Source: Bacillus sp. 103mf
GTDB taxonomy: Bacteria > Bacillota > Bacilli > Bacillales > Bacillaceae_G
Direction of reading: 5' to 3'
DNA: 64,000 nt
NCBI RefSeq assembly: GCF_900116295.1
Contig: NZ_FPAF01000010.1
Location: forward strand, 62,001 to 126,000
Below the pieces are notes generated by a model. It worked only from the letters and a program-made list of their open reading frames with translations, was not told the DNA's origin and ran no database searches. The position numbers and the translations under genes are program-made. Shown here one piece after another: positions 1 to 7,673 of the stretch; the stretch's first letter is position 1; every line of letters begins with the position of its first letter.

Positions 1-68
1 ATTGAGTGAGTTTATAAGTTTTCGAACTCTTCTCCCCTGACTAGGAGAATCATGTAAATCACTCTTTC

Positions 69-146
69 ATTTTAATTAGTCATGTGTGACTAATTAAAAT
101 CATTATATACACAGCTATTTTATTAGTCAACTTTGACTAATAAAAT
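69..146 (-). promoter_or_regulatory. Leftward sigma-A promoter with two palindromic operators
   Basis: On the minus strand a -35 TTGACT (125-130), a 17-bp spacer and a -10 TATAAT (102-107) form a near-consensus promoter firing leftward, off the window. Two perfect inverted repeats flank it. One has 14-bp arms at 69-82 and 87-100 with spacer TGTG. The other has 14-bp arms at 117-130 and 133-146 with a 2-bp spacer, and it contains the -35. Both share the core TTAGTCA/TGACTAA. The layout fits a dimeric repressor such as TetR, MarR or PadR type. The neighbouring PadR gene points left and ends at 315, so it is one candidate ligand of this site, which is inference only. Confidence 0.7.
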
Positions 147-172
147 GTGACTATACAAATACAAATGAAAAA

Positions 173-245
173 GCAACATAAAAATCCCTATCTTTTTAGG
201 CGGGCAAGAGCATCCGGCCCTGCATAGCAGCGACTTATATGTTGC
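173..245. repeat. Short copy of dispersed 'GGCC-ATGCATAG' repeat family
   Basis: A 73-bp element bounded by perfect 8-bp terminal inverted repeats (GCAACATA at 173-180, TATGTTGC at 238-245). Its inside has the block that recurs in longer copies near 12.9, 13.1, 14.1, 32.6, 55.1 and 63.9 kb: a short pyrimidine run, CTTTTTAGG, GAGAGCAT-like, CGGCC and TGCATAG. It carries no ORF. This copy lacks the middle segment present in the longer ones. Confidence 0.6.
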
Positions 246-314
246 GAAATAAAAATGAATTTATAGATATTATATTAAAGAACCTACTATACAGAGGTTC
301 TCTTTTTGAACGAT

Positions 315-830
315 TCACTTAGAACTAAGCGTTTTAACAGTTTTTTCAAGAAACGCAATTTCTGCTTCTAACATTGTTATTTTATGCTCTATTGCCAGAT
401 TGACCCCAACTCTCATCTCATGCACTGGAGTTTGTTTAAAAATATGAATTAATTTCTTATTTTTATTTAATCGTTCCTCTAAAGCGGGCAAATATTTTTC
501 TAATGGAAGAAAATCCATAAACATGAGTCCTATATCACCTTGATAATTAACGCTCTCAGCTGAAGATAAATTGTTCAATAACAACTTATAAAAATATTGT
601 TTACCCTTTTCATTAATAGAGTACACTTTTCGAGATGGTCTGTTTCCTTCTTGTTCCAATTGAACATCAATGTATCCCTTTTTATTGAGTTTATCTAAAG
701 TTGCATAAGCAGTAGGTTTTTTCATATCTGTAACTGTACTTAAATTTCTTTCAATAAATTCATTAATTTGATATCCATGCTGACTTTGGCTCATAAGCAA
801 ACCAAGCAGGACGAGTGAGCGCTGTTCCAT
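315..830 (-). CDS. PadR family transcriptional regulator
   Basis: A 171-residue protein with the PadR N-terminal winged helix (about residues 1-80; LVLLGLLMSQSQHGYQI followed by a tyrosine/lysine-rich recognition region) and a helical C-terminal dimerisation half of the long PadR type. It is probably a ligand-responsive repressor; the ligand and targets are unknown. The start is placed at the ATG at 830, because AAAGG sits 9 bases upstream; an in-frame ATG at 839 abuts that Shine-Dalgarno and is less likely. PadR repressors often control adjacent transporters or stress genes. Here the nearest candidate is the off-window gene served by the paired palindromes at 69-146. Confidence 0.85.
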   Translation of the reverse strand: MEQRSLVLLGLLMSQSQHGYQINEFIERNLSTVTDMKKPTAYATLDKLNKKGYIDVQLEQEGNRPSRKVYSINEKGKQYFYKLLLNNLSSAESVNYQGDIGLMFMDFLPLEKYLPALEERLNKNKKLIHIFKQTPVHEMRVGVNLAIEHKITMLEAEIAFLEKTVKTLSSK

Positions 831-984
831 AGAGATCATCCTTTCTAAACCATATTATATCTGATGATGGAAATGAGAACTAGACAATAACTCAATTACG
901 TGGATTGTTAGGAATTATTATACGACAAATATGTATAGGAAAACTATCTCTTAGCGCCCACTCTTTCTTTTATAAGCTACAACT

Positions 985-1725
985 TCAAAGCGTCTGTCCA
1001 TTATCAATTGTAAATATCTGTCCCGTAATCGATTCTTGCGTCAATTGAAACAGGATCGCCTCAGCAATTTCATCAGGTGTTGAAATTCTTTTCAGTGGTA
1101 TGTTCCCAGCAAGTTGATGCATCTTCTCTTCATGGTTCGCCCACCATCTTGTATGAACTGCACCAGGAGCAATACTATTCACTCTAATCTGAGGTGCGAG
1201 TGAAATCGCTAACGATTTTGTCATCGTATGAATGGCCCCTTTTGTTACTGCATACGGAACAGACGAACCTAGTCCCGTTATTCCAGCAACGCTGCCTATA
1301 TTCACGATCGCACCCGCTCCTTTCTTCTTCATATGAGGAACAACAGCCTTTATACAATAAAACATCCCTTTTACGTTTACATTAAAAAGAGAATCCCACA
1401 CTTCATCTGTTACAGACTGCAAATCATCCATCGGTATTTGTGCCGTTATACTCGCATTATTTACTAAAGCATCTACCGCTCCAAAAGATTTCACAGTTTG
1501 CAGCACCATGTCTTTTACCTCTTTTTCTATGGCTACATTAGCTTTCAAAACAAGCGCTATACCTCCGCGCTTTACAATCTCGTCCCTTGTTTCTACTGCT
1601 TCTTTTTCCGAACGGCTGTAATTTATTACAACCTTTGCCCCTGCATCTGCTAGTTTCAAAGCCGTTGTCTTTCCGATACCAGTACCGCCGCCTGTTATAA
1701 TGACTACTTTATCTTTTATCTCCAC
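985..1725 (-). CDS. SDR family NAD(P)-dependent oxidoreductase (FabG-like)
   Basis: A 246-residue classical short-chain dehydrogenase/reductase. It has the Rossmann motif TGGGTGIG (residues 11-18), the NNAS motif near residue 89, the catalytic Ser145 and the YxxxK pair Tyr158/Lys162. The substrate is unknown. FabG-like members reduce 3-oxoacyl or sugar/alcohol carbonyls. The start is a GTG at 1725 preceded by AGGAG. The longer in-frame ATG at 1815 would translate a bcr-type repeat (1751-1808) and is rejected. A LysR gene is divergent, with a large palindrome between them, so LysR control is likely. Confidence 0.85.
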   Translation of the reverse strand: MEIKDKVVIITGGGTGIGKTTALKLADAGAKVVINYSRSEKEAVETRDEIVKRGGIALVLKANVAIEKEVKDMVLQTVKSFGAVDALVNNASITAQIPMDDLQSVTDEVWDSLFNVNVKGMFYCIKAVVPHMKKKGAGAIVNIGSVAGITGLGSSVPYAVTKGAIHTMTKSLAISLAPQIRVNSIAPGAVHTRWWANHEEKMHQLAGNIPLKRISTPDEIAEAILFQLTQESITGQIFTIDNGQTL

Positions 1726-1750
1726 TGCCTTTTCTCCTCTTCTTATCGTA

Positions 1751-1808
1751 TTTATTATCCTGCTATTCGTGGGCAGTAAGCCTCCCACTGATGGAAGTTT
1801 CACTCTAT
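1751..1808. repeat. Short bcr-type repeat element
   Basis: A 58-bp sequence matching the ends of the full-length element at 8660-8817 (TTTAT/ATCCTGCTATTCGTGGGCAGTAAG and CCCACTGATGGAAGTTTCAC) but lacking the central part. It sits in the 5' region of the SDR gene and is read through by a spurious in-frame N-terminal extension. Similarity to the B. cereus group bcr elements is from memory of that family. Confidence 0.65.
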
Positions 1809-1860
1809 CACTCATTGTATCCTTGCTCCTGCAAAAGGTATAATACTGAATAATGAAGTT

Positions 1861-1881
1861 GATATCATTTCAAATGATATC
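1861..1881. promoter_or_regulatory. Perfect 21-bp palindrome between SDR and LysR genes
   Basis: Arms GATATCATTT and AAATGATATC with a single central C, lying 17 bases upstream of the LysR TTG start (1898). It also lies about 136 bp upstream of the SDR start. It is a good candidate operator for autoregulation by the LysR protein or for the divergent pair. No LysR T-N11-A consensus is claimed beyond the symmetry. Confidence 0.55.
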
Positions 1882-1897
1882 AGTGGAGGGATCTATT

Positions 1898-2725
1898 TTG
1901 GAAAGTCATGACTTATGGATTTTTAAACATGTTGCCGAATTACAATCTATCTCTAGAGCCGCTGAAAGACTCGGATATGTGCAGCCAAATATAAGTCAGC
2001 GGATAAAAAGCTTAGAAGAAGAACTAGGCGTTAAATTATTAAGACGTAATAACAGAGGCGTAACATTGACTGAAGACGGAAAAATTTTATTGCATTATAC
2101 AAATCAAATTATGATGTTAATGGATGAAGCAAAATCAAAAATAAACCCTAAAAAGTGGCGAGAATCTTTAATTATCGGGGCACCGCAAACTATTTCCGCT
2201 GTAAAAGTTCCCCGCCTACTCTCTTCCTTTTTACAGTCTAATAACAACATTGATGTAAAAATAAAAACAAATAGTAAACTAAAATTACAAGAAATGCTTG
2301 CTTACGGGGAGATTGACGGAGTTTTCATAAGCGGTTCATATAACGATTCGCAGTTCGAAAATGTTTACCGTTATTTTGAAGACATCATACTCGTTTCTCC
2401 AATTGAACAGCATCATCCAACACTACTTGTGAATAGCGATCCAAGTTGTATATATAGAAATAAATTGTTGGATTTTGCAGAGAAACATCATTTCAATCAA
2501 CCAGCTATCATAGAATTCGATTCACTTGAAGCCATTCTCCAAGCGGTTCATGCCGGACTTGGGATAAGCATCCTACCAGCAGATGTTATACATAGCCGAA
2601 AAGAAATGAAGTCCACTCATCATCAAGAACTACCAGACAAAATGAAGATTGATTTTATTATTAAACATGGAAAACAAATGTCACAAAGTTTGGAGAAGTT
2701 TATTTCATTTTTGAAGGAATTATAA
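1898..2725 (+). CDS. LysR family transcriptional regulator
   Basis: A 275-residue LysR-type protein. The N-terminal helix-turn-helix is at about residues 5-65 (SISRAAERLGYVQPNISQRI, then LEEELGVKLLRRNNRGVTLTEDG), followed by a periplasmic-binding-protein-like effector domain. The TTG at 1898 is chosen because GGAGGG lies 7 bases upstream. The ATG 45 bases further upstream would translate the palindrome and has no visible ribosome binding site. It is divergent from the SDR gene, its probable target. A weak hairpin (2726-2745) follows the stop. The effector is unknown. Confidence 0.85.
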   Translation: MESHDLWIFKHVAELQSISRAAERLGYVQPNISQRIKSLEEELGVKLLRRNNRGVTLTEDGKILLHYTNQIMMLMDEAKSKINPKKWRESLIIGAPQTISAVKVPRLLSSFLQSNNNIDVKIKTNSKLKLQEMLAYGEIDGVFISGSYNDSQFENVYRYFEDIILVSPIEQHHPTLLVNSDPSCIYRNKLLDFAEKHHFNQPAIIEFDSLEAILQAVHAGLGISILPADVIHSRKEMKSTHHQELPDKMKIDFIIKHGKQMSQSLEKFISFLKEL

Positions 2726-2826
2726 TTCTTACAATAATGTAAGAAATTTGTTAGGCAATTCGATGTTTCCGCTTCTTAATTCAATATAAGCTAAAGTTCA
2801 AAGATATGACAAAGGAGCGGATTCTC

Positions 2827-2946
2827 ATGAACGAAAATCAAGATTTATTATTCACTCAAATTGTTACTGGCTCTTGCTTAGGTGGCTTTGTATTATTCTC
2901 TTGTATTGCTGGTTTAATCAAAGTCGTTCATCATTTTTTCATGTAA
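2827..2946 (+). CDS. Small single-span membrane protein, 39 aa
   Basis: ATG preceded by AAAGGAGCGG at proper spacing. The 39 residues start MNENQDLLFTQIVTG and contain one hydrophobic segment (about residues 13-33) followed by a basic/histidine tail (KVVHHFFM). A hairpin with T-run (3015-3055) ends the unit. No family is recognised. The strong ribosome binding site, the transmembrane profile and its own terminator support a real gene, but no function can be assigned. Confidence 0.6.
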   Translation: MNENQDLLFTQIVTGSCLGGFVLFSCIAGLIKVVHHFFM

Positions 2947-3014
2947 TGATAGAAATCTCTTAAAGGAGTTAGACTTCGATGTGTACAAGTTCCTCGATGA
3001 TTAAAAAACAGATT

Positions 3015-3055
3015 AAAAGGATTACCTCGTATGAAGAGACAAGGTAATCCTTTTT
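3015..3055. terminator. Bidirectional intrinsic terminator
   Basis: 13-bp stem AAAAGGATTACCT (3015-3027) / AGGTAATCCTTTT (3042-3054) with T-rich flanks on both strands. It separates the small membrane gene from the convergent PhnA-like gene. Confidence 0.8.
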
Positions 3056-3071
3056 AATTTCTATCAATACT

Positions 3072-3407
3072 TTATGCTTTTTTCACAAATTCAGATTTTA
3101 ACTTCATCGGTCCGAAACCATCGATTTTACAATCAATATCATGATCGCCATCAACTAAACGAATATTTTTTACTTTCGTACCAATTTTTACAACTAATGA
3201 AGTTCCTTTTACTTTTAAGTCTTTAATTACTGTTACAGAATCACCATCGTTTAAAACATTTCCGTTCGCATCTTTCACCACTTTTTCATCTTCACTATTT
3301 CCCGCTTCTAACGTCCACTCATGCGCGCATTCTGGACAAACAAACAGAACTCCATCTTCGTAAGTGTATTCTGAATTACATTTTGGGCAACTTGGTAAAT
3401 TTGACAT
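3072..3407 (-). CDS. PhnA/YjdM-type zinc-ribbon protein
   Basis: 111 residues. The N-terminal zinc ribbon CPKC...CPEC (about residues 6-27) precedes the conserved C-terminal PhnA domain ([26 protein letters not shown] and [38 protein letters not shown]). Proteins of this family are named for phosphonate utilisation, but the real role is unclear. No phn genes are nearby. The ATG at 3407 has GGAGGAAATAAACTT upstream; the longer ORF start at 3491 lies inside the terminator of the gene upstream. Confidence 0.85.
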   Translation of the reverse strand: MSNLPSCPKCNSEYTYEDGVLFVCPECAHEWTLEAGNSEDEKVVKDANGNVLNDGDSVTVIKDLKVKGTSLVVKIGTKVKNIRLVDGDHDIDCKIDGFGPMKLKSEFVKKA

Positions 3408-3490
3408 AAGTTTATTTCCTCCACTCGCTATATATACTTTTATATACTGCCATAGTCTTCTTTTATTGACAACCCTACCCGGGTACAACA

Positions 3491-3520
3491 AAAAAAGGAA
3501 GCATAACCCGCTTCCTTTTA
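3491..3520 (-). terminator. Terminator of the XapX gene
   Basis: On the minus strand AAAAGGAAGC, a 7-base loop and GCTTCCTTTTTTT directly follow the XapX stop codon. Confidence 0.75.
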
Positions 3521-3522
3521 TG

Positions 3523-3681
3523 TTAACCCCAAAAAAATTGTACTAACTTCATTCCCCCCCACACCCCAACGATTCCCATAATCGCTGAGAAAACTGGAGG
3601 TGCAGGAATTGGAAGTTTTAATAGCGTAAATAGTACCCCTACGATTAATCCTGCTAAAGTTGACATTAAAATTTCATGCAT
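3523..3681 (-). CDS. XapX domain (DUF1427) small membrane protein
   Basis: 52 residues, [21 protein letters not shown] then [22 protein letters not shown]. Two hydrophobic spans are separated by the PIPAPP motif typical of XapX-domain proteins. The start ATG at 3681 follows CTAGGAGG with good spacing. XapX was named from a xanthosine operon, but small XapX proteins occur widely and have no settled function. It has its own terminator and appears monocistronic. Confidence 0.8.
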   Translation of the reverse strand: MHEILMSTLAGLIVGVLFTLLKLPIPAPPVFSAIMGIVGVWGGMKLVQFFWG

Positions 3682-3808
3682 ATTGTCTTCCTCCTAGATG
3701 CTTTATTTGCTGCTTTTCTTTCATTTATACATCCAGATAATTGCTAGCACAGCTTGTATTAGCATTCCCTAAAATAGGATATTTTTCGCATGCGTTGAGC
3801 TACTATTA

Positions 3809-3858
3809 AAAAAAGGATAGAACAGGCAGTATGTAACTGCTTGTATCTATCCTTCTCT
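3809..3858 (-). terminator. Terminator of the GW-repeat protein gene
   Basis: Long hairpin whose minus strand reads AAGGATAGATACAAGCAGT, loop, ACTGCCTGTTCTATCCTTTTTTT, directly downstream of the stop at 3865. Confidence 0.75.
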
Positions 3859-3864
3859 TTCTCT

Positions 3865-5973
3865 TTAATAATTCCCGAGCTCTGATTCAGGACTCTGAAT
3901 GATCACCGGATTCTTAGCTGGATCTAGCCACTTCAAAATAGAAATAACGTCTTGCTGATCCGTGCCAGTACAGCCATGTGTATACATATCAGAAACATGG
4001 AAGAAGATTGCACTTCCTGCTCCCGGAGTTCTATCTGTATTATAGTTGATAACAAATCCGTAATTATAAGCAGGTATGTCCATATTTTCAGCACTTCTCC
4101 ATTGTCCCTTCGTCGCACTGCGAGACTGCCACGTGTTATAAAGAGCGCTGTTCGAATCATCAACCCAAACATCATCCGACGTAATCTGACGGAATGGTAA
4201 TTTTGTACCCGGATTACCATAACGACCAAATGCGGTACCAATAGAATATTTCCCTCTCGGCGACTGCACGACATTTTCACTCATTTGGGGTGCAAATCCA
4301 TCACGGCCAATGTGTCCATTCATATCTAACAGCTGCTTCCAAGCACCATTTACACGTTCAAACGTACGAATGCGTGCTAAGTTTGTTCCGTAACCAGTTG
4401 TAGTCACAACAATTAATTGATTGTTATTACCAATTGTATGGAAGCGATCTGCAAGTGTGACCTCACCTAAACTAACCGCTCGGCTATCAAGCCAGCCCTT
4501 GCGTCCGTTTTGCTCAATTTGGTACCACGTCACTCCGTTATAGGTTGCAGATTGTAACAAATTCAAGTTTTGATTAGCAAAATCCGCTGCAGAACCAACA
4601 TAATTAGCATGTTGCATTCCGTAAGGCTTCGTCCAAACTGCATTACCCGCTGCATTGGTCACATGCCCTACTTTGTTTAAAGCTTGAATATTCGTTGCAC
4701 TAGAAATTGCCTTCGCATCAATCCAACCTTCTTCATGACCATCTACTTTAAAATAATACCAATGTGTACCATCTTTATCTAGACTGCGGATAATTTGAAG
4801 CGGACGACTATCGTAATTACTTGCAGATCCAACATAGGATGCACCATTTTCACCATACGGCGTACTCCATACTGCATTCCCATCCGTATCTCCAACAAGT
4901 GCGATTCGATTTTCATCTTTTATATTCGATACCGTCTTCGTAAAGACACGCGCATCCACCCAACCTAATACTTTGCTGCCTGTCATAATTTTATTCCACG
5001 TAACGGTTCCTTTCATAGCGCTTTGGACAACCTGGATGTTTTGATAACTATATTTATTAGTAGAATCAATCCAACTTGCGCCATATTCGCCGTAAGGATC
5101 ACTCCATATTCCGTCTCCTTTCATGGAAAAACCAATTACAGCAGCGGAATTTTCATCTTTTACATTGGTTAAACCTGACACTGCCTTCTCCCCATCGATC
5201 CAGCCTAACAGCTTACCATCTTTCATTACTTGGTACCAAGTTGTGTTCCCTCTCTTTACAGTCTTCACCACCTGAACCGTTTGATAAGCATAATCATTGG
5301 TGCTTCCAACATACTGAGCACCTGTAATCCCATAAGGTGTTGTCCATATACCATTATTAGAGCTTCTTCCGATTGTAACCGTAAAATTGGCAGCCTGCGC
5401 TTCCCCAGCATTATCTAACGCCTTTTGATCTATCCAGCCCATTACTTTGCCATCTATGCTAAATTTATACCACTGCACACCACCATATGTAGCACTTTCT
5501 ACTAACTGAATATCTCGGTAAGCATAAAGATCCGTTGAACCTAAATAATTCGCACCGGGTATACCATACGGCATCGACCATATACCGTTAGCTGCCGTTG
5601 CCCCCATCACAGCCGTCTGATTCATTGTTTGGATATTTTTCAAATTACTTAACGCCCTACTATCAAGCCAACCAATTACTTGACCATCTATACGAAATTG
5701 ATACCATACTACATTATTTAATGTCATCTTCTGAACCAACTGAATATCTCGACCTACATAATCATTCGTAGACCCCACATAACTAGCACCCGCTAATCCA
5801 TAAGGAAACGTCCAAATGGAATTACCTGTCGTCCATGCCACAATTTGATTCTCTTGTACACTAGTCGCAGGAGGATTATCCGCTGCTTGAACAGGAAGTG
5901 CCAAAAGCAGTACAGCTCCTCCTGCCAGCACAACATTACTATATAACTTGGAATACAATTTCTTATTTCGCAA
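3865..5973 (-). CDS. Secreted six-GW-module L,D-transpeptidase-like protein
   Basis: 702 residues. A signal peptide (about 1-30, VVLAGGAVLLLALPVQAA) is followed by six tandem GW-type SH3 modules of about 75 residues each. Each module has NxIWxxPYG, a YVGST-like stretch and a final GWIDxxAL. GW modules bind lipoteichoic acid and cell wall. The C-terminal about 190 residues (from DRFHTIGNNNQLIVVTT) end in HVSDMYTHGCTGTDQQDVISIL, matching the catalytic HxxxxxHGC region of YkuD-type L,D-transpeptidases with cysteine nucleophile. A role in peptidoglycan cross-linking or wall modification is inferred. The start is TTG at 5973 with GGGGGAG upstream. It is monocistronic. Confidence 0.8.
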   Translation of the reverse strand: MRNKKLYSKLYSNVVLAGGAVLLLALPVQAADNPPATSVQENQIVAWTTGNSIWTFPYGLAGASYVGSTNDYVGRDIQLVQKMTLNNVVWYQFRIDGQVIGWLDSRALSNLKNIQTMNQTAVMGATAANGIWSMPYGIPGANYLGSTDLYAYRDIQLVESATYGGVQWYKFSIDGKVMGWIDQKALDNAGEAQAANFTVTIGRSSNNGIWTTPYGITGAQYVGSTNDYAYQTVQVVKTVKRGNTTWYQVMKDGKLLGWIDGEKAVSGLTNVKDENSAAVIGFSMKGDGIWSDPYGEYGASWIDSTNKYSYQNIQVVQSAMKGTVTWNKIMTGSKVLGWVDARVFTKTVSNIKDENRIALVGDTDGNAVWSTPYGENGASYVGSASNYDSRPLQIIRSLDKDGTHWYYFKVDGHEEGWIDAKAISSATNIQALNKVGHVTNAAGNAVWTKPYGMQHANYVGSAADFANQNLNLLQSATYNGVTWYQIEQNGRKGWLDSRAVSLGEVTLADRFHTIGNNNQLIVVTTTGYGTNLARIRTFERVNGAWKQLLDMNGHIGRDGFAPQMSENVVQSPRGKYSIGTAFGRYGNPGTKLPFRQITSDDVWVDDSNSALYNTWQSRSATKGQWRSAENMDIPAYNYGFVINYNTDRTPGAGSAIFFHVSDMYTHGCTGTDQQDVISILKWLDPAKNPVIIQSPESELGNY

Positions 5974-6060
5974 ACCTTGCTCCCCCTAAATTTCCTGTAA
6001 TTTTCCCTTCTATTCTATCATTATCGATGTACGCGGGATACTAATAATGGGGGGCGTTCT

Positions 6061-6163
6061 AAAATATCGGCGATTTTTTAAATATATCGATCGCTTCTTC
6101 TCATATATCGGCGAAATTTCGAATATATCGGCGATTCGACAAAGAATAAAGATCCTTCGACAA
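6061..6163. repeat. 103-bp 'ATCGGCGATTCGACA' repeat, left copy flanking the NERD gene
   Basis: Nearly identical, and equal in length, to 7174-7276. It contains four spaced TATCGGCGA / TATCGATCG blocks and ends ATAAAGATCCTTCGACAA. Related shorter copies are at 33629-33684 and 59141-59276. No coding potential. Confidence 0.8.
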
Positions 6164-6187
6164 GAATCACCAAATTTCAAAAAATGA

Positions 6188-7156
6188 TTACTGAATTAGA
6201 TTTGTTAAATCGTACTTCCTCCCTTTGTATTCACCTTTATAAGGCAAGTTCATTGCACGGGTTAACCTTTTTATTACTGAGCTTGATGTAATGTAAAGAA
6301 ACTCTTTCAATTCTTTATTCGTAACAGTCGTTCCAAGAAGGAGGGCATAATCTTGCAAAGCATCCTTGTGTGCAAATTTAGAAATACCATTGCAATTCGA
6401 ACAATGCCATCCTTTGTTTACCTTAATCATTGGAAGATAGGAACACTCCAGGCAGTGTACTCCTTTTAGTAATTCATGTTTCGTAACTTGATATTGCTCA
6501 AGAATATTTCGGTATAAAGGAGAATGATTCGTCATTATTTGAAGCGTAAGATTTTGTATTTCTTGCGCTGATAGAATCTCTACATGCATACGTTCCAAAT
6601 CCTCAATTTTATTTGGAAGATTTGCGCTATGAATAACTTTTCGGGAAAAATCTTGCTTATGGGAGGAAGTCTTAATAATTGTACGAGGTGTACTAATAAC
6701 AATAAGAGATTCAATTTTTAGGGCTGAAAATCCATATAAGTTTAACCATTTTTGAAGTTGTTTTTCTTGTCTTTTCATTTGCAAAATAGGATCTGGGAAT
6801 CCTTCTGACTTTTGTTCAGATATGCGAATAAGTTGATTAAATTCAGAGTCAAACAGTAATGTACCTGTTATATTTTTAATTTCTAGCAAAAGAATAAATC
6901 GTGAGGAAAGGATGAGAGTATCAATTTGAAAATAATGATCCTGATCAAACAATCTTATATCATGTAAAATGCTGTACTCTTTATCTGGCAAAAAGCTTAA
7001 CGGATAATCAATAGCTTGTTCACCTTTATACCCCGCCTTGTATTTGGCCAATGTTTCAGAAATAGCATTCCTTTTCGGATGATCAGCGGGTAATCTTCTG
7101 AATAAAGCTTCCAACTGCCGAAGATAAATTGGTATTTTCCGCTCTTTCACAATCAT
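6188..7156 (-). CDS. NERD domain protein with zinc ribbon
   Basis: 322 residues. The N-terminal half carries a nuclease-related (NERD) domain: GYKGEQAID, then FQIDTLILSSRFILLLEIKNITGTLLFD around residues 75-110, containing the D...E.K residues expected of restriction-endonuclease-like folds. A treble-clef-like zinc ribbon CLEC...CSNC follows at about residues 235-257. The C-terminal about 50 residues resemble a helix-turn-helix. A DNA-processing role is likely but unproven. ATG at 7156 is favoured (AAGGGG 8 bases upstream). The gene is bracketed within 25 bases by two copies of a 103-bp direct repeat. Confidence 0.75.
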   Translation of the reverse strand: MIVKERKIPIYLRQLEALFRRLPADHPKRNAISETLAKYKAGYKGEQAIDYPLSFLPDKEYSILHDIRLFDQDHYFQIDTLILSSRFILLLEIKNITGTLLFDSEFNQLIRISEQKSEGFPDPILQMKRQEKQLQKWLNLYGFSALKIESLIVISTPRTIIKTSSHKQDFSRKVIHSANLPNKIEDLERMHVEILSAQEIQNLTLQIMTNHSPLYRNILEQYQVTKHELLKGVHCLECSYLPMIKVNKGWHCSNCNGISKFAHKDALQDYALLLGTTVTNKELKEFLYITSSSVIKRLTRAMNLPYKGEYKGRKYDLTNLIQ

Positions 7157-7173
7157 CTCAGCCACCCCTTTAT

Positions 7174-7276
7174 AAAATATCGGCGATTTTTGTAATATAT
7201 CGATCGTTTCTCCTCATATATCGGCGAAATTTCGAATATATCGGCGACTCGACAAAGAATAAAGATCCTTCGACAA
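7174..7276. repeat. 103-bp 'ATCGGCGATTCGACA' repeat, right copy flanking the NERD gene
   Basis: Direct repeat of 6061-6163 with only a handful of substitutions. A fragment of the same family (about 7317-7350, AAACATCGGCGATATAACGATCG) follows. The rest of 7277-7600 holds no convincing gene. Confidence 0.8.
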
Positions 7277-7517
7277 AAAGCGGCACCTGTTACTCACATA
7301 TAACATAATAAGAGCTCCATTCTAAAACATCGGCGATATAACGATCGATTTTAAATGATGACAGTCCACCTAGCACTCCTCTATAGATAAATCGCACTGA
7401 TACAGTATAGCAAAATCGCCTCACGATACAAAAGGTGACTATTTCATAATCACGATGGACAATTAACAAACTATGTATTGTAAAGTTATTTTTTAGTGAT
7501 GCAATTAAAAAACATAA

Positions 7518-7562
7518 GGCAAGTTAATAATCAGCTCATAAACTTGCCGTTAGTTCATATTA
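7518..7562. repeat. Hairpin-forming repeat left of yitT
   Basis: GGCAAGTT...AAACTTGCC with a 15-base middle, followed by GTTAGTTCATAT. A diverged copy of the same 40-45 bases occurs at 8893-8940. The two flank the YitT gene and bcr element. No coding potential. Confidence 0.5.
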
Positions 7563-7602
7563 AGTACTTTTCATCGGAACCTTTATAAAAAAAAACCAAT
7601 AT

Positions 7603-7640
7603 AAAAATCACCTTTTAACCAAACTAAAAAGGTGATTTTT
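7603..7640 (-). terminator. Terminator of the YitT gene
   Basis: Stem AAAAATCACCTTTT (7603-7616) / AAAAAGGTGATTTTT (7626-7640), with T-rich minus-strand tail. Confidence 0.8.
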
Positions 7641-7673
7641 CGTGAAACTATATTAAAATTTTCTAAGTTATAA

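Noticed and set aside
5076-5418. Overlapping plus-strand ORFs opposite the GW-repeat gene
   Set aside because: Antisense shadows of a repetitive coding region; no RBS and no domain-like sequence.
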